DNA of 64,000 nucleotides, taken from assembly GCA_016125085.1 (NCBI GenBank), contig WGMM01000022.1, positions 103,651-167,650 on the forward strand. Reading direction: 5' to 3'. This document shows, one piece after another, positions 1-7,786 of the stretch (positions are counted from its first letter, which is position 1; each line of letters starts with the position of its first letter). A model generated the notes under the pieces. It was not told where the DNA came from. It searched no databases and saw nothing but the letters and a program-made list of their open reading frames with translations. Both the position numbers and the translations under genes were made by a program. The DNA is from a bacterium (GTDB lineage Bacteria > Planctomycetota > Planctomycetia > Isosphaerales > Isosphaeraceae).

Positions 1-2
1 CG

Positions 3-1709
3 CCGATTCTGACCGTTCGCACGCCCCGCAACTATGCCGAGGCTCGCCAGGCGCGCATGGCCGTCGACGCGAATGTCGACTTGCCCCAGATCACGGCCCG
101 GCTCACCGAATATCTCGAAGGGCTGACGATCTGGGGCCACCCGCTCACGCAGGAGAACGTCGTCCCCCCGCCCACCATTCCGGGCATCGTCGCCAGCCTG
201 CTCTGCACCGTTTATAACCCGAATCTCGTCTGGGACCAGTATTCGAAGAAAGTCGCCCAGGCCGAAATCGAAATGACGGCCATGATGGCCGACCTGATGG
301 GCTTCGACCCTGAAATCGCCACCGGCATATTCACCTTCGGCGGCACCGGCACAGTGTTTTACGGCATCAAGGCCGGGCTGGAAAAAGCCCTGCCCGGCTC
401 GAACCGCTCAGGCGTGCGCGCTGGTGAGGTCGTGATTCTGGCTGGTGAAAGGTCCCACTTCTGCTCGTCGAACGCGGCTGAGTGGCTGGGTATCGGCACC
501 GACAATCTCTGGAAGATCCCCTCGAACGACCGTCATGAGACGGACGTCGACGCCTATGAAAAGATCCTTCGAGCGGCCCTCGATCAGGGCAAGAAGGTGG
601 CCGCGATCGTGGCCACGATGGGCACGACGGACCACTTCGCCATCGACGACCTGGCGAAAATCGTCGCCATTCGTGATTCGCTCGCCGCCGAATACGGGTT
701 GCATTACAAGCCCCACATTCACGCCGACGCAGTCATCGGCTGGGCGTGGAGCGTTTTCAACGACTACTTCGGCCCCGAGCAGGACGCCGACCCACTCGGA
801 TTTCAGGACGACGATGAAGAGACCTATCGCACGCTCGTGATGGCATCCCGGCGCATTTCGAAATTGAAGCTGGCCGATTCGGTCGGCATCGATTTTCACA
901 AGACCGGCTTCACGCCCTATCTCTCGAGCATGGTGATGTTCCGCAACCTGCGCGAGGCCGACGGCCGAGTTCGCGACGACCTGGGCCGCCTGCATCACGA
1001 CCCTTCCGTCATGCCCTACCTGTTTCAATTCGGCGAATACAAGCCGGGCGAATACACGATGGAAACCACTCGCCCCGGCACGGGCATCATGATGGCCATG
1101 GCGAACATGATGCTCTTCGGCAAACGCGGCATGCAGGCTTTGCTGGGGTATCTCGTCAGCCAGCGTCTGAGGCTCAAAACCCGCCTGGACAACGACGCCC
1201 ACGTGACCGTGCTGAATCCCCATAACCCGGGCACGGTGAACCTGTTCCGCACATATCCCAACGGTGTCGAAACGCCGATCATCGACAACGAACGCCACGA
1301 CCCGGCATTTCGTGACCGGCTGATGTATTACAACGGCTACAACCTGGCCGTCGAGAAATACATTCACGAACGTGCCATGGCCGGCGAAGGTGTCGTGCTT
1401 TCGAAAACCAACGAATATTCAGGCACGACTTACGAAGACCCGGTCTTCAAAATTCACCTGCCGATCGTGGCCCTGAAAAGCTACATGCTGAGCCCGTTCA
1501 TCGACAAATCGCACGTCGACCTTGTTTATCGTACCGTGAAGGACGCCCGCAAGGTCGTCACCGCCGATATGATCCGGCAAGTGCTCGAAGACCGTATGAA
1601 CGACCTGAAAGCCCAGGCTGAAGCCAGGCGGGGCACGCCCGTGGACTTCGACGCCGCCGCTGAAGCGAAGCGGATCTGCGAATCACAGGCCGAAGCCACG
1701 GCGAAGTGA
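3..1709 (+). CDS. Group II PLP-dependent decarboxylase, 5' end cut by window edge
   Basis: The reading frame is open right to the left edge (in frame from base 3), so the first ATG at 57 is probably internal and the gene starts upstream. The translation resembles pyridoxal-phosphate amino acid decarboxylases of the glutamate/aspartate/diaminobutyrate group. It has a conserved Thr-Pro-Gly-type active-site entrance (VVPPPTIPGIVAS), a glycine-rich FTFGGTGTVFYG cofactor segment, HADAVIGW (the Asp that contacts the pyridine nitrogen) and DFHKTGF, whose Lys is the likely Schiff-base residue (about residue 282 from the ATG at 57). The substrate cannot be fixed from sequence. The length (about 568 codons visible) and the motif layout recall PanP-like aspartate decarboxylases, but glutamate is equally possible. 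It stands alone here, followed by the convergent LysM gene. Confidence 0.85.
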   Translation, partial: PILTVRTPRNYAEARQARMAVDANVDLPQITARLTEYLEGLTIWGHPLTQENVVPPPTIPGIVASLLCTVYNPNLVWDQYSKKVAQAEIEMTAMMADLMGFDPEIATGIFTFGGTGTVFYGIKAGLEKALPGSNRSGVRAGEVVILAGERSHFCSSNAAEWLGIGTDNLWKIPSNDRHETDVDAYEKILRAALDQGKKVAAIVATMGTTDHFAIDDLAKIVAIRDSLAAEYGLHYKPHIHADAVIGWAWSVFNDYFGPEQDADPLGFQDDDEETYRTLVMASRRISKLKLADSVGIDFHKTGFTPYLSSMVMFRNLREADGRVRDDLGRLHHDPSVMPYLFQFGEYKPGEYTMETTRPGTGIMMAMANMMLFGKRGMQALLGYLVSQRLRLKTRLDNDAHVTVLNPHNPGTVNLFRTYPNGVETPIIDNERHDPAFRDRLMYYNGYNLAVEKYIHERAMAGEGVVLSKTNEYSGTTYEDPVFKIHLPIVALKSYMLSPFIDKSHVDLVYRTVKDARKVVTADMIRQVLEDRMNDLKAQAEARRGTPVDFDAAAEAKRICESQAEATAK

Positions 1710-1820
1710 ATCGATTCCGATTTCGAATCACAGGACAATCACGAAACGGATGAGCGTGACACCATTTCGCGTCGTCAGCGAAATCACGCCTCATCCTGTT
1801 TCATTCACGACTTGCGACGA

Positions 1821-4800
1821 TCATTCTTCGCTCTCGGTCACTGGCAGTTTCAACACCATATCCGGCTCAAGCGGAGTGCGGACGTCGTCCAGCACGTCGG
1901 GGTTCAGTTCGACGATCTCGTCGGCCCTGCGGGCGTTGCCCAGCCGGTTCGCCGCGATCGTCCGCAGCGTTTCGCCAGGCTGCACCCGGTGCCGGATGAA
2001 GCCCGCATTCGACGACGTTTCGCCGATCGGCTGCGATACGATTTCTTTCGAGCCACCGCCGATCGGCTCCATCACCGGCTTGCGTGCTGGCTTCTGGCCA
2101 GGCTCGCCGCCGACGGGCACCGATTCGATTTCATTTTGGGTGCGAACGGCGCGGGCATCTCGCGATCGGGCGACCGCAGGCGGATTCTCGTCGTCAGCAT
2201 TTCCGGAGCCCGCCGCCTTCTTCGATTTGGCCACGTTTGGCGTATCGATCAGCGATTTGTCGAGATTTTCCATCGAAGGAATCGCCACCACGTCGCCCAC
2301 ATGCAATTCGTCGATCTTGCCGATCCTGGCGGCATTGGCGGCCCAGAGAGCCTTGTAGTACCGGCCGGAACCGTAGTAATCGCGTGAGATTGTCCAGAAG
2401 TTTTCGCCCGATTGCACCGTGTGGCGGATCGGGGCGATATCCGTCGGCGCATTTTCCAGAACCGGCGTCGAAAAGGTTTCGACCGGTTCCGAACCACGCA
2501 TGCCATTCGAAATCGCCGTGCCCATCGCCAGCCCTGCCCCCGCACCAAGAGCAGCGGCTGTCGCGGATCGACCGACATTTCGGCCGACCGGGTTCGTCGA
2601 AGCCAGGGCCCTCAGAACCTTGCCCCTGCTGTTGGGGATCGAGGGCCAATTGGCATCGGCCTCGCTCGGTTTGGCGCTCTTCCCAGCCCCAGCAGGCTTT
2701 TCAGCCGCAGGCGTCTGCGGAATGTCTTTCGGCAGGCCAGCCAGCGATCCCGGCGGCGGTTCCGAGGTGGCCGACATGCCGGGCGGCGGTTCCGATCCCA
2801 CGTCCGCCATTTTCGGCAATTCCGCGGAAGGCGGAGGCTCGTTCGCAACCGTGCCCGGCAATCCGGGCGGGTCGGCAGGATTCGAACCCGCTTTCATTTC
2901 GTTCGCAGCCAGCCCAGCCCCCAGGCCCAGGGCGGCCCCTGCGCCAGCAGCGGCTGCAGCTTTCCCAGCATCCGAAGCGGCAGGCTCAACCGATTTCGAA
3001 GCGTTCGGAATGGAAATCGAAGGCACGGCATCATCCGGGTTCGCCTGCGGTTTCGAATCCGGCTCTTTCGGAGCAGGTTCTGGTTCCTTCGGCAATTCGG
3101 CAGCCGGCGGATCTCCCGGCAAAGGAAGGGAAGCAGCATCCGCTGGTGGTGCGGGCGCGTCTGCCCCTGGCGGAACATCGCCCGGAGCGGGATTGCCACC
3201 GATAGGCGGCAATTCGGCCGCGACCGCTGCCCCGGCGATGGGCGGGGCGATCTCTTTGGGAGCGTCGGGCAATCCTGGCGGAGCATCCGGCAGTCCTGGA
3301 GGGGCTTCCGATGGTGCCGGTTCCGTCGATTTCGGCAGTTCCGGCATGCCGTCTCCGGATTTGACCTCAGGCCCACCGATCGGCGGTGCCTGCGCCAAGG
3401 CATCTTTACCTGCCGCCCCCAGCGCCGCTGCGGCGCCGATGCCGCCGATCGCCGGAACAGCCAGCTTTTTGGCGATCGATCCCGCTCCACCCGATTCGCC
3501 GTTCGAAGCATCGCCGTCTGATTTCGGCGGTGCCGCATCCGGGGCTGGTTCCTCAGCTTTCACAGTCAAATCCGCGGTTTCAGGCAAGCCCGGCGGAGCT
3601 TCCGAGACCGGCAACCCGGGAGGAGCTTCCGCTGTGCCAGTGCCGGGCGGCTCATTGAGCGGCGTCGCTGCCGCTGGCTCATCGCCCCCGGGAGGTGTCG
3701 CAGGTAGTGCGGGCAAATCGTTCATCGCCAATGAGACAGGTGCCGCGGCAGGGTCAGTCGGGGCATCCGTGGCCTTGTTCACTTCGGCAGGCTTTTCGCC
3801 CGCGTCGGCAGTCTTCGAGCCCGCATCGGCCACTTCGGGCGATGAGATGCCCGGCTCTTCCTGTTTCGCGACCGCATCGCCCAGTGATTTTTCGGCATTT
3901 TCGCCGGCCAGTTGCTCGTTCTGGACCTTTTCGACTGCTTTATCCGGCCCGCCGCCCGACATGAACCAGATCGATCCTGTCGTCGTCAGGCCAGCCGCGG
4001 CAGCTGCGACGGGCGCCCACTTCTGAACCTTGCGGTAGCGGGCGATCCAGGCCGCCGGCGACATGTCGAACTTGCGCCCGCCAGCGGCCACAGCTACGGC
4101 TTCCGCCAGGTCTTCGGCAACCTCGCCAGCGTGCTCTTCGACATAGGCTGCCGGCTCGGGTGCGTTCGCACCCATTTCCGCAAGCTTTTGCCGCCGCAGG
4201 ATTTCCACGACGATCTGCGGATTGATCCCCAGTTCGATGAGAAACTCAGGCTCGAACTGGGGCAGCGTGGCCGGGTCCATGCCCATGGCGGCAAGGGTGT
4301 TCGGATCGAGCCCGAATTCCGTCAATGCGGCCGGATCGATCCGGTCGGCACATGGCAATACGATTTCGATCGGAGGGACCGACGAACGATTCTGGGCCAT
4401 AGCACCCTCCCCGCCTTTGGAACTCTTTCCGAACCAGCGTCCGAACTTGCCCGATTTGGCCGGCGCTTCCGCCTCGGCCTGCGGCGCTTCCGCATGCCGT
4501 TCCACGACCTCGCCGACTGCCTCGATCGTCGGCTCATTCTGAGCCCGCATCGTCATCGCGGCGGCTTCGGCCTCGGCCCGGGCCTGCCGCTCGGCAGCTT
4601 CGCGGCGGCGTCGTTCCTTACGGCTTTCACGCGGAAAGTCGCCCGAATGCCCCGAATGATCATGGCCCTGCCGGTCGTCGTAAGCATCCCTGTCGGCTTC
4701 GTTGCCATAGCCATGATCCGGCTCCGCGGCAGCGGCGTGATAAGCCTCCGCCTGGCGGCGAGCCTCGGCCTCGACTGCCTCTTCGCCGTCACCCTCTTCG

Positions 4801-4877
4801 GCCCCGGCCTGATCGTCCTCGTAGCCGTAGCGGTCGTCGGCGTATTCGTCGTCGTGCTCGTTCGGGTAGCCGTTCAT
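1821..4877 (-). CDS. Large LysM-domain membrane protein coupled to rsmH
   Basis: This is a 1018-residue protein. Residues about 1-160 are strongly charged (Asp/Glu/Arg/Ala). Residues about 165-245 form a folded-looking segment with recurring Gly-x-Asp/Asn-Pro turns. One hydrophobic helix lies at about 283-308, followed by a very long Pro/Ala/Glu-rich linker with APPGLP and SEPPPG motifs. Two LysM domains follow, at about 817-869 (HTVQSGENFWTISRDYYG) and about 961-1012 (HRVQPGETLRTIAANRLG). This predicts a type II membrane protein with a cytoplasmic N-terminus and a peptidoglycan-binding C-terminus across the envelope. Its ATG overlaps the rsmH stop as ATGA (4874-4877), so translation is probably coupled. 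In many bacteria the gene after rsmH is ftsL, then ftsI, and I see neither. A role in cell-wall growth or division is inference. The low-complexity middle makes homology weak. Confidence 0.85.
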   Translation of the reverse strand: MNGYPNEHDDEYADDRYGYEDDQAGAEEGDGEEAVEAEARRQAEAYHAAAAEPDHGYGNEADRDAYDDRQGHDHSGHSGDFPRESRKERRRREAAERQARAEAEAAAMTMRAQNEPTIEAVGEVVERHAEAPQAEAEAPAKSGKFGRWFGKSSKGGEGAMAQNRSSVPPIEIVLPCADRIDPAALTEFGLDPNTLAAMGMDPATLPQFEPEFLIELGINPQIVVEILRRQKLAEMGANAPEPAAYVEEHAGEVAEDLAEAVAVAAGGRKFDMSPAAWIARYRKVQKWAPVAAAAAGLTTTGSIWFMSGGGPDKAVEKVQNEQLAGENAEKSLGDAVAKQEEPGISSPEVADAGSKTADAGEKPAEVNKATDAPTDPAAAPVSLAMNDLPALPATPPGGDEPAAATPLNEPPGTGTAEAPPGLPVSEAPPGLPETADLTVKAEEPAPDAAPPKSDGDASNGESGGAGSIAKKLAVPAIGGIGAAAALGAAGKDALAQAPPIGGPEVKSGDGMPELPKSTEPAPSEAPPGLPDAPPGLPDAPKEIAPPIAGAAVAAELPPIGGNPAPGDVPPGADAPAPPADAASLPLPGDPPAAELPKEPEPAPKEPDSKPQANPDDAVPSISIPNASKSVEPAASDAGKAAAAAGAGAALGLGAGLAANEMKAGSNPADPPGLPGTVANEPPPSAELPKMADVGSEPPPGMSATSEPPPGSLAGLPKDIPQTPAAEKPAGAGKSAKPSEADANWPSIPNSRGKVLRALASTNPVGRNVGRSATAAALGAGAGLAMGTAISNGMRGSEPVETFSTPVLENAPTDIAPIRHTVQSGENFWTISRDYYGSGRYYKALWAANAARIGKIDELHVGDVVAIPSMENLDKSLIDTPNVAKSKKAAGSGNADDENPPAVARSRDARAVRTQNEIESVPVGGEPGQKPARKPVMEPIGGGSKEIVSQPIGETSSNAGFIRHRVQPGETLRTIAANRLGNARRADEIVELNPDVLDDVRTPLEPDMVLKLPVTESEE

Positions 4878-5776
4878 AGGTTCCGTTCCCTGATTTCTTC
4901 AGCCTCGGAGCGGCGCCGGGCCGCACGCAGCTTGGCGCTGCGCGACCGGGGGTTGCCCTCCTGCTCGGCTTCGGTCGCCGTAACGACTTTCCGTGTCAAC
5001 ACTTCCCACGCGATCGAATCACGCAGAAAGTGCTTGACCATGCGATCTTCGAGCGAGTGGAACGAAATCACGACGAACCGGCCGCCTGGCCTCACCCATT
5101 CGTGAACACGCTCCAGAAGCCTTTCCAGCTCACCCAGCTCGTCGTTGACCGCGATCCTCAACCCCTGAAAAACCCTCGTGCACGGGTCGATCCGGCCGCG
5201 CGGCCCCGGCATCGCCCTGCGAATCACCTGAGCGAAGTCGCCCGTCTTATCGAACGGGGCCGTCCGCCGCCGCTCGACGATCGCCCGGGCAAGCCTGCGG
5301 CTGTGCCGCTCTTCGCCATATTTCCAGAAAATGTCGGCCAGTTCGGTTTCGGTCCATTCGTTCACGATCTCGGCCGCCGTGGGGCGGTCGCCGCTGACGT
5401 CGAACCGCATGTCGAGCGGCCCGTCAGACTGAAAACTGAAACCCCGGTCCGTCCAGGCAAGCTGATCGCTGGAAAGGCCCAGGTCGACCAGAAATCCGTC
5501 GACCGCGTCGATGCCCAGCCGCTCGAGCACCGTGCCGGCATCGGCATAGCTTGACCTGTGCAAGTCGAGCGTCATGCCCTGATCGGCCGCCGTCCTGCGG
5601 GCCAGTTCGAGCATCGCGGCATCGCGGTCAAGCCCGATCACTCGGCCCTGCGGCCCGACTTTGTGGGCGATCAGGCACGAGTGGCCCCCGGCACCCGCGG
5701 TGCCGTCCACATAAGTGCCGCCCACCTTAAGGTCAAGCCAATGGAGAACTTCCTCCGGCATGACCGCCCGGTGCAC
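4874..5776 (-). CDS. rsmH: 16S rRNA (cytosine-1402 N4)-methyltransferase RsmH (MraW)
   Basis: RsmH methylates N4 of C1402 in the 16S rRNA decoding centre using S-adenosylmethionine. The 300-residue translation has the family signature: HRAVMPEEVL at the N-terminus, the SAM-binding DGTAGAGGHS and GLDRDAAML, VDLGLSSDQL, DRGFSFQSDGPLDMR, FQGLRIAVNDELGELERLL, and the C-terminal VISFHSLEDRMVKHF. The start used is GTG at 5776. The frame stays open upstream, and an AAGGAGG Shine-Dalgarno at 5821-5827 lies just before an in-frame CTG at 5815, so a longer protein starting near 5815 is possible. It overlaps the LysM gene by 4 bases. No mraZ is seen upstream. Confidence 0.95.
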   Translation of the reverse strand: MHRAVMPEEVLHWLDLKVGGTYVDGTAGAGGHSCLIAHKVGPQGRVIGLDRDAAMLELARRTAADQGMTLDLHRSSYADAGTVLERLGIDAVDGFLVDLGLSSDQLAWTDRGFSFQSDGPLDMRFDVSGDRPTAAEIVNEWTETELADIFWKYGEERHSRRLARAIVERRRTAPFDKTGDFAQVIRRAMPGPRGRIDPCTRVFQGLRIAVNDELGELERLLERVHEWVRPGGRFVVISFHSLEDRMVKHFLRDSIAWEVLTRKVVTATEAEQEGNPRSRSAKLRAARRRSEAEEIRERNL

Positions 5777-6386
5777 CGGCTCGATCGCGTGCTCGTTCGG
5801 ATCGATTCCGTCCAGGGCCGCCTCCTTGCGTCCTTCGGACCGTCGGGCAGAACCCGCTCTTTCGTGAGCCTGAAGGCCGGCGCATCCTTACGCCAGAGCC
5901 ATGATTTTCGCGTGGAATTCTGCCGAATACGGCCAGCTTACGAATTTCGGAAAATCGGTCAAGCCGGATCACGATTCGGTCGAAGCGAAGGGTGTGACCA
6001 GATTTTCTTGTGCGAACCCATGATTTCGGATTCTTTCCTATAGCGATGACGCACTGGGCTTGGTCGTCCGAACTGGACTTCGCGACTGAAAGTACTGCCC
6101 TGAAGGGGCAAAAGAAGAGCATGCACCGCGAGCCCTGCATTCTCTGCAAGCTGCCTGCCTCCGCCAAATCTCCCAGAAAATTGCGGCATACCCGAATCGA
6201 ACGCGCATGCACGCTGGAAAAGCGGGTTCTCTTCGCCCGATGCATCTTCAGGCTTTTCGAAACGACACATCGGCTCACGCTGCGAATGGGTTATGATAGC
6301 GCGATGCCGCCCGTGCTGATCAAAACTCAGAAGTTCGATCGGCACACACACGATCGGCAACGACACCTTCGAATGAGCCTATCGCC
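5777..6386. other. Divergent intergenic region between rsmH and nagA
   Basis: About 610 bases between two divergent genes. Every ORF crossing it has an Arg/Cys-rich, non-protein-like translation, and I see no RNA gene. It must hold the promoters of both genes. The AAGGAGG at 5821-5827 (minus strand) faces rsmH, and a TATGAT at about 6293-6298 could be a -10 box for nagA, but no convincing -35 accompanies it. Confidence 0.5.
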
Positions 6387-7592
6387 GTGCCGCCATTGAC
6401 CGTTCGCCACGCGACCGTGATCTTGCCTGACAGGCTCATGCCGGATGCCCGCATAAGCATCGATCATGGCGTCATCGTCGCCGTCGAACCTGAAGATTCG
6501 AAATCCGTCGCGGGCGATTCGATGGACCTGCAGGGCCAGTTCGTCGCCCCCGGATTCGTCGATATCCATGTGCATGGCGGCGGCGGGGCGGATTTCATGG
6601 ACGGGACCGAAGAGGCCGTTCGAACCGCGGCCGGAACCCACCTGCGGCACGGCACGACCACGATTTTTCCCACGACGACCACTGGCTCTCCCACACAGCT
6701 CCTGGGCATGATCGATGCTGTCAGGCAAGCTTCGCGGGAAGTCGACGGATCGGATCCGAAAGGCTCTGATTCCTTGCCCGCCATGCCCGGCATACACCTG
6801 TATGGCCCGTTTTTCGCACCCGACAAATGCGGCTGCCATGAAGTGACCGGCCGTCGCGACCCGGCCGCCGATGAATTTCAAAAGTACTTCGAAACAGGTC
6901 TCGTCCGTATCGCAACCTGTGCCGCCGAGTTGCCCGGCGCGAAGGCCTTTTATGAAACCGCCCTGGCTAACGATTGCCTGATCACTTGCGGTCATTCGAA
7001 CGCTTCGTGGGCCGAAATGCAGTCCGCTTTCGAATCCGGCATGCGGCATGTCGACCACTTCTGGTGTGCCATGAGTTCCGTTTCGTCGCTGCGTCCGCGT
7101 CTCGGCACGCCGATGCAGGCCGGTATGGAACAATTCGTGCTGATGAACCGGGAAATGTCGACCGAAGTGATCGCCGACGGTCAGCATCTGGCCCCTGAAT
7201 TGCTCGAATTCGCATTTCGAATGATCGGCCCGGACCGGCTTTGCCTCGTGACCGACTCCAGCCGGGCCCTGGATTGCCCGCCTGGTCGATACAAATTCGG
7301 CCATTCCGCAAATGGCACCGATTTCATTCATGACGGCTTCGTGGGCCGGGCACCGGGCGGAGGTCTGGCCAGCTCGGTGATGGGCATGGATCACATGGTG
7401 CGCACCATGAAACGCCACACTTCCGCTTCATTGCCTGAAGTCATTCGCATGGCCACGCTCACTCCCGCACGGCTTACCGGGCTGGACGACCGGATCGGCA
7501 GCGTCGAGCCGGGCAAGGCCGCCGACCTGATTCTGCTCGATCCGGATCTGAACATCCGGCACGTGTTTCGAAACGGCCGCCGGGTCATCTGA
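6387..7592 (+). CDS. nagA: N-acetylglucosamine-6-phosphate deacetylase
   Basis: This amidohydrolase removes acetate from GlcNAc-6-phosphate to give glucosamine-6-phosphate, feeding amino-sugar catabolism and cell-wall recycling. The 401-residue protein has the HxH metal site (His61 and His63 in DIHVHGGGGADFMDG), GHSNASWAEMQSAFESG followed by HVDHFWCAM (the family's His-x-Phe-Asn-Ala-Met motif is here HFWCAM), LVTDSSRAL (the catalytic Asp region) and the C-terminal GSVEPGKAADLILLD. The usual GAHNP loop reads GCHEVTGR, a notable variation. The start is GTG at 6387; no strong Shine-Dalgarno was seen. No nagB or PTS genes adjoin it, so its job is probably recycling or general amino-sugar use. Confidence in the family is high; the exact sugar specificity is inferred. 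Confidence 0.88.
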   Translation: MPPLTVRHATVILPDRLMPDARISIDHGVIVAVEPEDSKSVAGDSMDLQGQFVAPGFVDIHVHGGGGADFMDGTEEAVRTAAGTHLRHGTTTIFPTTTTGSPTQLLGMIDAVRQASREVDGSDPKGSDSLPAMPGIHLYGPFFAPDKCGCHEVTGRRDPAADEFQKYFETGLVRIATCAAELPGAKAFYETALANDCLITCGHSNASWAEMQSAFESGMRHVDHFWCAMSSVSSLRPRLGTPMQAGMEQFVLMNREMSTEVIADGQHLAPELLEFAFRMIGPDRLCLVTDSSRALDCPPGRYKFGHSANGTDFIHDGFVGRAPGGGLASSVMGMDHMVRTMKRHTSASLPEVIRMATLTPARLTGLDDRIGSVEPGKAADLILLDPDLNIRHVFRNGRRVI

Positions 7593-7599
7593 TCGAAAT

Positions 7600-7626
7600 T
7601 CGTTCGGCATCGACTTTCCCGAACGA
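7600..7626 (+). terminator. Possible terminator hairpin after nagA
   Basis: An 8-bp inverted repeat (TCGTTCGG at 7600-7607 with CCGAACGA at 7619-7626, 11-base loop) starts 8 bases after the nagA stop codon. There is no clear T-tract, so intrinsic termination is only plausible. Confidence 0.4.
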
Positions 7627-7786
7627 CGATGGTCCATCCTGAGGCATCACACCGGGATTTCGCGAATTCACAGACATCCGTGACGCTTTCATAAGCGGGA
7701 ATGGCCCCTGATGGTTCCTGGAATCTCCTGATTTCTGGATTTTCGTTCGACTTTTCGAGCGTTCGCTTCGTAGGATTCATGAAAAT

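Noticed and set aside
2419..4026. 535-codon plus-strand Ser/Gly/Ala-rich frame
   Set aside because: It is a shadow of the Pro/Ala-rich linker of the LysM protein; low complexity on one strand opens the other.
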